A DNA stretch of 48,697 bases from the NCBI RefSeq assembly GCF_900169785.1, contig NZ_FWER01000047.1, positions 69,384-118,080 on the forward strand. The letters run 5' to 3'. The notes below the pieces were generated by a model. The model searched no databases and was not told where the DNA came from. It worked only from the letters and a program-made list of their open reading frames with translations. How positions within the stretch are numbered: the stretch's first letter is position 1; every line of letters starts with the position of its first letter. Positions 24,253-32,257 of this stretch are shown here, one piece after another. The stretch is from Rhizobium sullae (GTDB lineage: Bacteria > Pseudomonadota > Alphaproteobacteria > Rhizobiales > Rhizobiaceae). Made by a program: the position numbers and the translations under genes.

Positions 24253-24915
24253 TTACGGCTTCTCCCGTTTCTCCTGCTCTTCCCTGTATTGCCTGACCGT
24301 TGCGGCGCGCTTCGCCTTTTCGGCTTTCGAAAGAGCACCGTCGCCGTCCTTGTCGTAGAAATCGAAGGCGGAGAGGAGGAGCGTCCTGAACTCGTCCTCC
24401 GTCAGCTTGCCGTCCTTGTTGGGGTCGAGCGCTATCAGGGCGGCGACGCGATCCGCGCCGCTCAATCCATAAGCCAACGCCGCTTGCCGCAGCGGCGGCG
24501 ATGTCAGCGCTTCGTCGAGTGTCACGATACCGTCGCCGTTACGATCAAAATTCGCGAAGCGGGCCTCCATGCCAAGTTCGACCTGTTCGCGGCTTTCGTA
24601 GAGGTTGGCGAGCTTGTATTCGTCGAGCGTCATGCGCCCGTCGGCATCGAGATCGCCGGCGAAGAATGGCATCGCGTCGGCGGCCCTTTGGCGCGCGGCG
24701 TCGACCTGCCGGAGCCTGTCGATATCGCCTTGATCCAAAGTACGGTCGGCGCCGGTGTAGACCGCAAAAGGCTCGAGATGCTCGGACACATACCCGTCGC
24801 GCGTATTGCCCATGCCCTCCACAAGAAAAATCGGCGGAGCAGCCGGCGTCCCGGCCCGTGCTGGCATTGCGGCGGCCGACAGACAGATTGCGGCAAAGAC
24901 GAAACCGGCTCTCAT
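24253..24915 (-). CDS. Secreted EF-hand calcium-binding protein
   Basis: 220-aa exported protein. Signal peptide MRAGFVFAAICLSAAAMPARA from the ATG at 24915 (GGAGGG five bases upstream). It has four EF-hand loops: DLDADGRMTLDEY, DRNGDGIVTLDEA, DPNKDGKLTEDEF and DKDGDGALSKAE. All have Asp at positions 1, 3 (or Asn) and 5, and most have Glu at 12. Likely a periplasmic calcium-binding or buffering protein of the calerythrin/EfhP kind; partner unknown. Divergent from tam, convergent with the isochorismatase-like gene (17 bp between stops). Confidence 0.9.
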   Translation of the reverse strand: MRAGFVFAAICLSAAAMPARAGTPAAPPIFLVEGMGNTRDGYVSEHLEPFAVYTGADRTLDQGDIDRLRQVDAARQRAADAMPFFAGDLDADGRMTLDEYKLANLYESREQVELGMEARFANFDRNGDGIVTLDEALTSPPLRQAALAYGLSGADRVAALIALDPNKDGKLTEDEFRTLLLSAFDFYDKDGDGALSKAEKAKRAATVRQYREEQEKREKP

Positions 24916-25081
24916 GAATCCCTCCAAGCCATGAGCGGACATCAATAATGCAACCCATTCGTGCAGCAATTCGACGACAGCTGCAACACGCCACATACAA
25001 GTCGCCAAGAATTGCTGCTAAGCATGACGCGCTTGAACCATCGTCGCATCACGGAAACGGGACAATAACAGGAGGTGCCTC

Positions 25082-25852
25082 ATGGCCTGGTCCGCCAGCC
25101 AATATGTGAAGTTCGAGGATGAGCGGACACGCCCGGCGCGCGATCTCCTGGCGCAGGTTCCGCTGGAGCGGGTCGAACGCGCGATCGATCTCGGCTGCGG
25201 GCCGGGAAATTCGACCGAACTCATCATCGACCGCTACGGCAGGGAAGGCGTGTCCGGGCTCGACAGCGACCTCAACATGCTGGAGGCCGCGCAGAAGCGG
25301 CTTCCAGGCACTGCCTTCACCGAGGCCGACCTTGCGATCTGGCAGCCGGAGGAGCCCGCCGATCTGCTCTTCGCCAATGCCGTCTTCCAATGGCTGCCAA
25401 ACCATCTCGACATCTTCGACCGGCTGATGGACGGGCTTTCCAAGGGCGGTGTACTGGCCGTGCAGATGCCCGACAATCTCGGCGAGCCGACACATCTGCT
25501 GATGGAGGAAAGCGCCCATGCCGGACCATGGAAGACGGCGTTCGAAAAGAAGAGCGTGCGCCGCAACCCCCTTCCGCCGCCGCCGGCCTATTACAGCCGC
25601 CTGATCGGCAAATCCGCGCGCGTCGATATCTGGCACACGATCTACAACCACCCGATGGCGAACGCCGGGGCGATCGTCGAATGGGTGAAGGGAACGGGTC
25701 TGATGCCCTACCTCGCCCATGCCGGCGAAGAACAACGCGAGGCATTTCTTGCGGATTATCTTGCGCGTGTCGAGAGAGCCTATCCGAAGATGGCGGACGG
25801 GCGGGTGCTGCTGCGCTTCCCGCGGCTGTTTCTGGTGGCGGTGAAGGGTTAG
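25082..25852 (+). CDS. tam: Trans-aconitate 2-methyltransferase
   Basis: 256-aa SAM-dependent methyltransferase that methyl-esterifies trans-aconitate, a by-product inhibitor of the TCA cycle. SAM motif I is AIDLGCGPGNSTELI, motif II is SGLDSDLNMLEAAQKR, and LLFANAVFQWLPNH is the motif IV region. The opening MAWSASQYVKFEDERTRPARDLL and the GAIVEWVKGTGLMPYLAHAGEEQREAFLADY segment are characteristic of Tam. The length matches the family (about 255). AGGAGG lies nine bases before the ATG. Single gene. Confidence 0.94.
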   Translation: MAWSASQYVKFEDERTRPARDLLAQVPLERVERAIDLGCGPGNSTELIIDRYGREGVSGLDSDLNMLEAAQKRLPGTAFTEADLAIWQPEEPADLLFANAVFQWLPNHLDIFDRLMDGLSKGGVLAVQMPDNLGEPTHLLMEESAHAGPWKTAFEKKSVRRNPLPPPPAYYSRLIGKSARVDIWHTIYNHPMANAGAIVEWVKGTGLMPYLAHAGEEQREAFLADYLARVERAYPKMADGRVLLRFPRLFLVAVKG

Positions 25853-26207
25853 TAGTGCGCCGGTACCGCAAAGTCGCCGCGCTGTGCCGCCAGCATCTCG
25901 CGCAGCGGTATATGCTTCCTGTCGACGTTAGCCCGTCTCCCCGAGGGATAGCTTGGTAGGGCAGCAACTACAGATTCCCTCATTCCTGTGCCTGGCACAG
26001 GAATGAGGAAAGAATATATGACAGTGCCAGTCGGCAACCTCGTGTTTGCCGCAGCCTCGCCTGAGATTGAAGCGCTTGGAATGTTTCCCCTCAACTGACC
26101 TGATGAGGGAGGGCTAGTAAGCGGCCTGCGCAAGGCCACCGACCACGCTTGCGGTAGCGCCCGGCGGCCTTATATTCCGGCGCTGACAATCACGGAGCGC
26201 GATCCCC
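25853..26207. other. Intergenic stretch between tam and zwf
   Basis: 355 bp without a convincing gene. It contains the perfect 13-bp palindrome at 25978-26008. A minus-strand frame ending at 25849 with RKHIPLREMLAAQRGDFAVPAHY before its stop looks protein-like for about 25 codons. It has no plausible start and may be a gene relic. The zwf promoter should lie in the last 100 bp, but no box was assigned. Confidence 0.5.
25978..26008. repeat. 13-bp perfect palindrome, second dispersed family
   Basis: CCTCATTCCTGTG and CACAGGAATGAGG pair perfectly around CCTGG. A closely related hairpin (CTCCATTCCTGTG / CACAGGAGTGGAG) occurs at 33935-33964, so this is a repeated element and not only a local terminator. 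Confidence 0.75.
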
Positions 26208-27719
26208 ATGCCAAACGCCAAGCCCACGCCGCCCACCACTCTGGTCATCTTCGGGGCGACCGGCGACCTTACCCGACGGCTTCTCGTTCCGGCGATCATC
26301 AATCTCACCCGCGGCGCTATGGTCGGCGACGATCTCGACATTCTCGGCATCGGCATCGAGCCCGGCGACGACGAGACGCTGCGGGGGCGACTGGACGATT
26401 TCCTGGCCGGCCTCGGGGATGGCGAACCGCTCGTCAAGGATCCAGCCTGGGCACGGCTGCGGCAGCGGATCAGCTATATTTCCGGTGATTTCACCGGCGA
26501 GGGAATCTATCTGGAGATCGCCAAGCGCCTGTCTTCGGCGCCGAGCGGCAATGCGGCTTTCTATCTCGCCGTGCCGCCGCGCTTCTTCGGCGGGATCGTG
26601 GAGAAGCTCGCGGGTCACGGACTCGCCGCCGAGAACGAGAACACCTTCCGCCGCATCGCCATCGAAAAGCCCTTCGGAACGGACCTCGCCTCGGCGCGGG
26701 CGCTCAACGCGCAGATCCTGAGCAACGTCGACGAGAGCCAGATCTACCGGCTCGACCATTTCCTCGGCAAGGAGACCGTCCAGAACCTGCTCACGGCGCG
26801 TTTTGCGAACATGATGATCGAATCGCTGTGGAACAGCCGCTATATCGATCATGTGCAGATCACGGCGGCCGAAACCGTCGATGTCGGCAGCCGCGGCGCC
26901 TTCTACGACGCGACGGGGGCGCTGCGCGACATGGTGCCGAACCACCTGTTCCAGCTGCTCGCCATGATCGCCATGGAGCCGCCGAACAGCTTCGACGCCG
27001 AAGCGATCCGCAACGAGAAGAGCAAGGTGCTGAAGGCGCTGCGCGTCTATACGCCAGAAGAAGCGGCAGCACACGGCGTTCGCGGCGTCTATTCCGGTGG
27101 GTGGCTGAACGGCGCGGAAATCCCCGCCTATCACGAGACGCCGCAGGTGGCGCCGGACAGCAAGACCGAGACCTTCGTGGCGCTGAAGCTCTATGCCGAC
27201 ACCTGGCGCTGGGCGGGCGTGCCCTTCTACCTGCGCACCGGCAAGGCGATGACGGCGCGCGACACGGAGATCGTCGTGACATTCCAACCCGTGCCCTTCG
27301 CACAGTTCCGCGAGACCGACGTCACGCGGCGGCTGCCGCCGAACAAACTGGTCATCCAGGTGCAGCCGGACGAAGGCATGAGCCTGGAGATATCGATCAA
27401 ATCGCCCGGGCTTTCGGTCGACACCGTGCCGGTTTCGCTGGACTTCCGCTATGCCGACCAGTTCGACATCGGCAAGATGACCGGCTACGAATCCCTCATC
27501 TACGACCTGCTGATCGGCGACCAGACGCTGTTCCAGCGCGCCGACGGCATCGAAGCCGGCTGGGCGGCGGTGCAGCCTTTCCTCGACCTATGGGCGAAGG
27601 GCGGCGACCCGGAAGCCTACGCCCCCGGCAGCATGGGCCCTGCCTGCGCCGACGGCCTCATCGAACGCGACGGACGGCACTGGCATGGGCTTGGCGTGCT
27701 ACAGGTGAAGAAAAAATGA
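26208..27719 (+). CDS. zwf: Glucose-6-phosphate 1-dehydrogenase
   Basis: 503-aa enzyme oxidising glucose 6-phosphate to 6-phosphogluconolactone with NAD(P), the entry to the Entner-Doudoroff and pentose-phosphate routes. The N-terminal nucleotide motif is VIFGATGDLTRRLLVPAI. The substrate-site signature is RLDHFLGKETVQNLL, with the catalytic His in DHFLGK. EKPFGTDL is the conserved EKPFG block. Rhizobial zwf genes are usually followed by pgl and edd. Here DinB comes next on the other strand, so this is probably an extra copy. The start is supported by the GGAGCG context seven to ten bases upstream. Confidence 0.93.
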   Translation: MPNAKPTPPTTLVIFGATGDLTRRLLVPAIINLTRGAMVGDDLDILGIGIEPGDDETLRGRLDDFLAGLGDGEPLVKDPAWARLRQRISYISGDFTGEGIYLEIAKRLSSAPSGNAAFYLAVPPRFFGGIVEKLAGHGLAAENENTFRRIAIEKPFGTDLASARALNAQILSNVDESQIYRLDHFLGKETVQNLLTARFANMMIESLWNSRYIDHVQITAAETVDVGSRGAFYDATGALRDMVPNHLFQLLAMIAMEPPNSFDAEAIRNEKSKVLKALRVYTPEEAAAHGVRGVYSGGWLNGAEIPAYHETPQVAPDSKTETFVALKLYADTWRWAGVPFYLRTGKAMTARDTEIVVTFQPVPFAQFRETDVTRRLPPNKLVIQVQPDEGMSLEISIKSPGLSVDTVPVSLDFRYADQFDIGKMTGYESLIYDLLIGDQTLFQRADGIEAGWAAVQPFLDLWAKGGDPEAYAPGSMGPACADGLIERDGRHWHGLGVLQVKKK

Positions 27720-27734
27720 GCCGCAAGTGAAGAT

Positions 27735-28259
27735 TCAAGCAGAAACAGACTGGTTTCCACCCTGCAGCCGGCGACCCGGTTCGGTCCGGTGAAGATAGAC
27801 CGCAAAAGTATCCCACGGCGGTGAAATGGAAAGCTGAGAAAGTATCCGGCCGACCTCGCCCCGGTGGTAACCCCCGTGCAGCACAACGTGCGTAAGCATC
27901 TCCTCTCTCGTCATGTATCCCTTGTCGCCATCCGTAAAGGCGAACTGAACAGCCTCGGAAAGATCCGCAGTCGTAACCTTCCCGACATAGTCCAAATACC
28001 ACTGATCGGAAGCCTTCACCGCCGCATCCAGTACGTCTAGCGTCGGAGTTTCGATTGTATTGTCGGACGTATAGTGATGCCGAGCGCCGCTCAGATGAGC
28101 AGCAAATATTTGGGCGACGACATAATAGTGGTTAATGAGCCGCAAGGCCGTATGAATTTCTGCCTTATGCCTCTCCCGGTCGAGCGTTGCCAACTTACCG
28201 AATAGGTCACGGTTGGCCCATGCATGATAGCCATACAAAGTATGAAGCAATGTGCTCAT
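27735..28259 (-). CDS. DinB-family protein
   Basis: 174-aa four-helix-bundle protein of the DinB/YfiT-like metalloenzyme superfamily. The likely metal-binding histidines are in LRLINHYYVVAQIFAAHL (first) and THVVLHGGYHRGEVGRIL (second and third). The opening HTLYGYHAWANRDLFGKLATL is the common DinB start. Some relatives are thiol-dependent S-transferases (bacillithiol, mycothiol or glutathione type). No substrate is known here. AAGGGAG lies upstream of the ATG. Divergent from a TetR gene that is frameshifted. Confidence 0.88.
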   Translation of the reverse strand: MSTLLHTLYGYHAWANRDLFGKLATLDRERHKAEIHTALRLINHYYVVAQIFAAHLSGARHHYTSDNTIETPTLDVLDAAVKASDQWYLDYVGKVTTADLSEAVQFAFTDGDKGYMTREEMLTHVVLHGGYHRGEVGRILSQLSISPPWDTFAVYLHRTEPGRRLQGGNQSVSA

Positions 28260-28325
28260 TGTCGGACTCCCTTAAAATTCCTAGAATGCGAGTGATACGC
28301 TCATATTCTGTCTGGAGACGTTCTG

Positions 28326-28963
28326 TTGTCTACTCGCATTGCAAAGCAGCCGCCGGTGATGCGGAAAGAACCGCGCCAGGCGCGCTCCCGAGCGACCGTT
28401 GAAATGATAATTGAGGCCGGTGCTCGCATTCTGAGTAACGAAGGGTGGGCCGGGTTCACAACCAACAAGGTCGCTGACACGGCCGGGTTGAGTATTGGCT
28501 CGCTCTACCAGTATTTTCCGGACAAGCTCTCGTTGATCGAAGCGATTCGCCGCCGTCATCTCAATGATTGTCTTGCCGTCATGCGGAAGTGCCAGATCGA
28601 AGGGCTAACAGCGGCGCAATTCGTCGCAAACCTGGTCCAGGGAATATCGCCGCCCATAGCACCTGCCCCGGGCTCCATAGAGTTTTGCTCGATGACGCCC
28701 CCATCTTCGATGGGTACATGAATCCTAACAGCACATTTGAGGTGGAGTATCTCGCCTACTATGAGAAAGCCGTCGCCACCTATCGGAGACGCGAGCTCGA
28801 TATGATCGACCGCACAGCCGCGTTGGTCATCTCCGATGCTATTGACGGCGTCATCCACAACGCCGCCCGCCGTGGCACGTTAAGGGACCCGGCCGTGCAG
28901 AGCGAGCTTATCCGCCTGGTCAGCCTGTACCTCGCAGATGAAGGCGAAGTAGCCGCACCTTAG
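28326..28963 (+). pseudogene. TetR-family regulator broken by a -1 frameshift
   Basis: From a TTG at 28326 (GGAG eight bases upstream), the first frame gives a complete TetR DNA-binding domain, VEMIIEAGARILSNEGWAGFTTNKVADTAGLSIGSLYQYFPDKLSLIEAI. It continues to about LVQGISPPIAPAPG and then runs out of homology and stops at 28721. The ligand-binding half continues in another frame from the GCCCCGGG run at about 28666-28673. It reads LHRVLLDDAPIFDGYM, then YRRRELDMIDRTAALVISDAIDGVIHNAARRG, to 28963. One missing base would explain it: a real mutation, or a sequencing error in the C-run. It is divergent from DinB, which it probably regulated. Confidence 0.85.
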
Positions 28964-29025
28964 GCGGCCCAAGCGAGTCAAAAGATCTAAAATTTTGGAT
29001 CTGATTGAAATGCCTTTGATAGCAC

Positions 29026-29052
29026 CCGCTCGCAACGTTCCGATGCGAGCGG
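29026..29052. terminator. Hairpin between tetR and the YidB-like gene
   Basis: CCGCTCGCA and TGCGAGCGG form a perfect 9-bp stem around a 9-base loop, between the convergent ends of the tetR relic and the 129-aa gene. No T-run follows, so its role as a terminator is uncertain. Confidence 0.45.
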
Positions 29053-29119
29053 CTTCAGTACCCGAACGCGATTCGCCTCACGCTTTTTTAGAGCCCTGGA
29101 AGCGGCGTAACTTCCGCGA

Positions 29120-29509
29120 TCAAACGAACTGGCTCAAGCCCGGGACCGAGGCGACGACTTCGTCGACGACTTCTTCGCCGGCATATTGCTTGGCGATGGC
29201 GATGGTTTCCTTGGCGAGTGAGGTGATTTCGCCCATGCCGAGGCCTTGGCTCATCAGTTGCTGGCCGAGGCCCATGATTCCGCCGCCGCCAAGAGCGCCC
29301 ATCAAACCGCCAAGCAGGCCGCCGCCGGCACCTTCGCCGTTGTACTGGGCGACGAGATCGGCGCCGCTCGGGATGGCTTCGATCATCTTGGCGACTGCGG
29401 CGTCATCCCCTTCGCGCTGCAGGAAGCCGAGCATCATGCCCAGCGCCTTCTCCGCCAGATCGGGCGCAATACCCACGCGATCGGCAATCTGGGTCACAAC
29501 TTCATTCAT
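29120..29509 (-). CDS. Gly-rich small protein, function unknown
   Basis: 129-aa protein. Residues 1-60 (MNEVVTQIADRVGIAPDLAEKALGMMLGFLQREGDDAAVAKMIEAIPSGADLVAQYNG) are helical. They resemble the DUF2267/DUF937-type helical domains, but I am not sure which. A glycine-rich centre (GGGLLGGLMGALGGGGIMGLGQQLMSQGLGMGE) and a short helical end (TSLAKETIAIAKQYAGEEVVDEVVASVPGL) follow. No signal peptide. AGGAGG lies seven to eight bases before the ATG. A perfect 16-bp palindrome sits 18 bp upstream of its start and may regulate it. Confidence 0.8.
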   Translation of the reverse strand: MNEVVTQIADRVGIAPDLAEKALGMMLGFLQREGDDAAVAKMIEAIPSGADLVAQYNGEGAGGGLLGGLMGALGGGGIMGLGQQLMSQGLGMGEITSLAKETIAIAKQYAGEEVVDEVVASVPGLSQFV

Positions 29510-29527
29510 CGTCAGCCTCCTGTTATT

Positions 29528-29543
29528 TTGACGTTAACGTCAA
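29528..29543. promoter_or_regulatory. Perfect 16-bp palindrome, probable operator
   Basis: TTGACGTTAACGTCAA is fully symmetric and lies 18 bp upstream of the ATG at 29509, in the divergent region shared with the YjgR-type gene. Its form (TTxACGTTAACGTxAA) recalls sites of MerR-like LiuR regulators; that comparison is from memory. Confidence 0.6.
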
Positions 29544-29742
29544 CGTTATTCGAGTTTCTTCTGCAACTCAAGCCGCGCCGCCGGGAGAGGGCATTTTCCC
29601 CGGATTTGCTTTCAATGCAAACAGTTGTCGGCATCCCGGTCCCTGCTTATAACAGGTGGACGATAGTAAGATGAATGCGGCTTATTGCGATCTCCGCATT
29701 TCAAACGCAAGCGGCGGCATCGGCCCAAGGGAGAACTGTTTC

Positions 29743-31311
29743 ATGCTCGAGGATGGCAAGATTTTCATCGGCGCCAGCCGCAATCCGGACGACAGCATCA
29801 ACAAGCCGGAATATCTCGACCTGAAATTCGGCAACCGCCACGGCCTGGTGACGGGCGCCACCGGCACCGGCAAGACGGTGACGCTGCAGGTGCTGGCGGA
29901 AGGTTTTTCCAGAGCTGGCGTTCCGGTCTTTGCCGCCGACATCAAGGGCGACCTTTCCGGCATCGCCGCCAAGGGCGAGCCGAAGGATTTCCTCATCAAG
30001 CGGGCCGAGCAGATCGGTTTTGCCGATTACGAGTTCGACCAGTTCCCGGTGATCTTCTGGGACCTCTTCGGCGAGAAGGGCCACCGGGTCCGCACCACGA
30101 TCGCCGAAATGGGACCGCTGCTTCTGGCACGCCTGATGGATGCCTCCGAGCCGCAGGAGGGCGTCATCAACATCGCCTTCAAGATCGCCGATCAGGCAGG
30201 CCTGCCGCTGCTCGACCTCAAGGATTTTTCCTCGCTGCTCAACTATATGGGCGAGAATGCGAGCGAGCTTTCCAGCCAGTTCGGCCTGATTTCCAAGGCT
30301 TCCGTCGGCTCTATCCAGCGCGCGCTGCTCGTTCTCGAGCAGCAGGGTGCCGAGCATTTCTTCGGCGAACCGGCGCTGAAGATTTCCGACATCATGCGCA
30401 CCGGCAATAACGGCTACGGCCAGATTTCCGTGCTTGCCGCCGACAAGCTGATGATGAACCCCAGACTTTACGCCACCTTCCTGCTCTGGCTACTCTCCGA
30501 GCTTTTCGAAGAGCTGCCGGAAATCGGCGATCCGGACAAGCCGAAGCTCGTCTTCTTCTTCGACGAGGCGCATCTGCTCTTCAATGATGCGCCGCGGGTC
30601 TTGACCGAGCGCGTCGAGCAGGTCGTGCGCCTGATCCGCTCGAAGGGCGTCGGCGTCTATTTCGTCACGCAGAACCCGCTCGACGTGCCGGAAACGGTGC
30701 TCGCCCAGCTCGGCAACCGCGTGCAGCACGCGCTGCGCGCCTATTCGCCGCGCGAGCAGAAGGCGGTGAGGACAGCCGCCGATACCTTCCGCCCCAACCC
30801 GGCCTTCGATTGCGCCACCGTGATCACCAATCTCGGCACCGGCGAGGCGTTGGTTTCGACGCTGGAGACCAAGGGCGCGCCGTCGATCGTCGAGCGCACG
30901 CTGATCCGCCCGCCATCCGGCCGCGTCGGCCCGGTGACGGAGGTGGAACGCCGGCAGGTTATGGACCGGAGCCCAGTGCTCGGTGTCTATGACGAGGATG
31001 TAGACCGCGAATCCGCCTTCGAAATGCTGACCGCCCGTGCCAGGAAGGCTGCCGAAGCAGAAGCCGCAAAGCGGGCGCAGGAGGAGGCTCAAGCGCAGCA
31101 GACGAGCGCCGGAACGACCTCCGGCTGGAGCCTGCCCGGCTTCGGCGGCAGCGATGATGAACAGCCAAGCCGCGGCCAATCGCGCGGACGTTCGTCCGGT
31201 TATCAGCGCGAAACCGTCGTGGAAGCCGCGATGAAGAGCGTAGCACGGACGGTTGCGACGCAGGTCGGCCGGGCGCTGGTACGCGGCATTCTGGGGAGTT
31301 TGAAGCGGTAA
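29743..31311 (+). CDS. YjgR/DUF853 HerA-like ATPase
   Basis: 522-aa P-loop ATPase of the HerA/FtsK-like group. Walker A is TGATGTGKTVTLQ near residue 50 and Walker B is KLVFFFDEAHLLF near residue 300. The arginine-finger region and QNPLDVPETVLAQLGNRVQHALRAYSPREQKAV (sensor) are typical of the DUF853 helicase-like family (E. coli YjgR, 500 aa). A charged, low-complexity tail (about residues 430-490) precedes a C-terminal helix. The ATG at 29743 has AAGGGAG nine bases upstream and gives MLEDGKIFIGASRNP; an earlier start at 29656 adds 29 atypical residues. Biological role not established; nucleic-acid translocation is inferred. Confidence 0.9.
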   Translation: MLEDGKIFIGASRNPDDSINKPEYLDLKFGNRHGLVTGATGTGKTVTLQVLAEGFSRAGVPVFAADIKGDLSGIAAKGEPKDFLIKRAEQIGFADYEFDQFPVIFWDLFGEKGHRVRTTIAEMGPLLLARLMDASEPQEGVINIAFKIADQAGLPLLDLKDFSSLLNYMGENASELSSQFGLISKASVGSIQRALLVLEQQGAEHFFGEPALKISDIMRTGNNGYGQISVLAADKLMMNPRLYATFLLWLLSELFEELPEIGDPDKPKLVFFFDEAHLLFNDAPRVLTERVEQVVRLIRSKGVGVYFVTQNPLDVPETVLAQLGNRVQHALRAYSPREQKAVRTAADTFRPNPAFDCATVITNLGTGEALVSTLETKGAPSIVERTLIRPPSGRVGPVTEVERRQVMDRSPVLGVYDEDVDRESAFEMLTARARKAAEAEAAKRAQEEAQAQQTSAGTTSGWSLPGFGGSDDEQPSRGQSRGRSSGYQRETVVEAAMKSVARTVATQVGRALVRGILGSLKR

Positions 31312-31350
31312 GTCTTGGCAGCGCGGTTCGCGGCCTCTTGCCATGGGGAC

Positions 31351-31412
31351 CGCCCTCACCCTAACCCTCTCCCCGTTCTGACGGGGAGAGGGAAGGTGCC
31401 CCACCCTGCCTC
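31351..31412. repeat. Dispersed palindromic intergenic element, copy 5
   Basis: CGCCCTCACCCTAACCCTCTCCCCG-TTCTGA-CGGGGAGAGGG followed by GGTGCCCCACC. It is a strong hairpin 40 bp after the YjgR-type gene and may act as its terminator. Confidence 0.75.
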
Positions 31413-31440
31413 GGTGATTTGAGAAGACGGCGCGGCATAT

Positions 31441-31490
31441 TTCCTTCTCCCCACGGGCGGGGAGAAGGTGCCGGCAGGCGGATGAGCGGC
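31441..31490. repeat. Dispersed palindromic intergenic element, copy 6
   Basis: CCTTCTCCCC-ACGGGC-GGGGAGAAGG followed by CGGCAGGCGGATGAG, only 28 bp from copy 5. The two make a mosaic pair, as such elements often do. Confidence 0.75.
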
Positions 31491-31518
31491 AAGCCGGCGA
31501 CCATAAGAGGAAATCCGC

Positions 31519-31821
31519 CTACCGCTTGCGGACGAATTCCGTGCGCAGGACGAGGCCCTTGATGGTATCGTGGCGGCAGTCGATTTCTTCCAGGTTTTCC
31601 GTCAGGCGGATCGACCTTATCACCGTGCCCTGCTTCAGGGTCTGATTGGCGCCCTTGACCTTCAGATCCTTGATGAGAGTGACGGAATCGCCGTCCTTGA
31701 GGACGTTTCCGGCAGAGTCCCGGACCTCGGCGGCCGCCTGCGCGGCAGCAGCCAATTCCGAAGCCGGACGCCATTCGCCCGTCACTTCGTCATAGACGTA
31801 TTCGTCGTCATTGCCCGCCAT
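31519..31821 (-). CDS. PhnA-domain protein lacking the zinc ribbon
   Basis: 100-aa protein. The C-terminal PhnA/YjdM domain is clear: VRDSAGNVLKDGDSVTLIKDLKVKGANQTLKQGTVIRSIRLTENLEEIDCRHDTIKGLVLRTEFVRK. In E. coli YjdM the N-terminus is a four-cysteine zinc ribbon. Here that region reads DEYVYDEVTGEWRPASELAAAA without cysteines, so zinc binding is lost or never present. The ATG at 31821 follows AGGAGAG six bases upstream. Despite the old name PhnA, a direct phosphonate role is doubtful. Single gene. Confidence 0.88.
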   Translation of the reverse strand: MAGNDDEYVYDEVTGEWRPASELAAAAQAAAEVRDSAGNVLKDGDSVTLIKDLKVKGANQTLKQGTVIRSIRLTENLEEIDCRHDTIKGLVLRTEFVRKR

Positions 31822-32011
31822 GGTCGTCTCTCCTAAATCAGAATTTGGCCGCTTATAACAGCCAGGCCGGCTTGCGCAAGTTCGGCCGGAAAGACAAGGG
31901 CCTCGTGCCGCGTACCGTGTTTTTGAAGAAAGCCTAATGCGACCGCCATGGTTGCATTCCTGCATAGGCGATGGTATTTCGTGTGTGCACTCAAATTGAA
32001 AGGAGGGTCGC

Positions 32012-32086
32012 GTGCAAAATTACTATTTCCGGTTCAACCGGCAGCGTGGCCCCGTCAACGCCCTGCAAATGCGTTTGCAGGGCTGA
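32012..32086 (+). CDS. Putative 24-aa leader peptide of the ABC-F gene
   Basis: A GTG at 32012 follows AGGAGGG with four bases of spacing, a much better ribosome site than that of the ABC-F gene itself. It encodes MQNYYFRFNRQRGPVNALQMRLQG and stops at 32086. The last eight codons and stop overlap a perfect 10-bp hairpin (32060-32083). ABC-F genes of the antibiotic-resistance type are often controlled by such translated leaders that sense stalled ribosomes. The arrangement supports this, but expression is unproven and the peptide family is unknown to me. Confidence 0.6.
   Translation: MQNYYFRFNRQRGPVNALQMRLQG
32060..32083 (+). promoter_or_regulatory. 10-bp hairpin overlapping leader ORF end
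   Basis: GCCCTGCAAA and TTTGCAGGGC pair perfectly around TGCG, ending one base before the leader stop codon. No T-run follows directly. A second possible stem pairs GACCAG (32085-32090) with CTGGTC (32117-32122). The latter could instead pair with GACCAG at 32243-32248, just before the ABC-F start, so alternative structures exist. Confidence 0.6.
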
Positions 32087-32257
32087 CCAGAGACCGTTTC
32101 TCGCCAAACTCTCTTCCTGGTCCGCCCTTTGTGGCCAGCAGCGCCAAGCTTTATCGCTTGAGCGGCTGCGATTTCAGATCCACCGCTGATGCATCGCATC
32201 GATGATGGCCCAAGAGCCCTCGATGGATGATCGCGCGGTCAAGACCAGAGAACGAGT

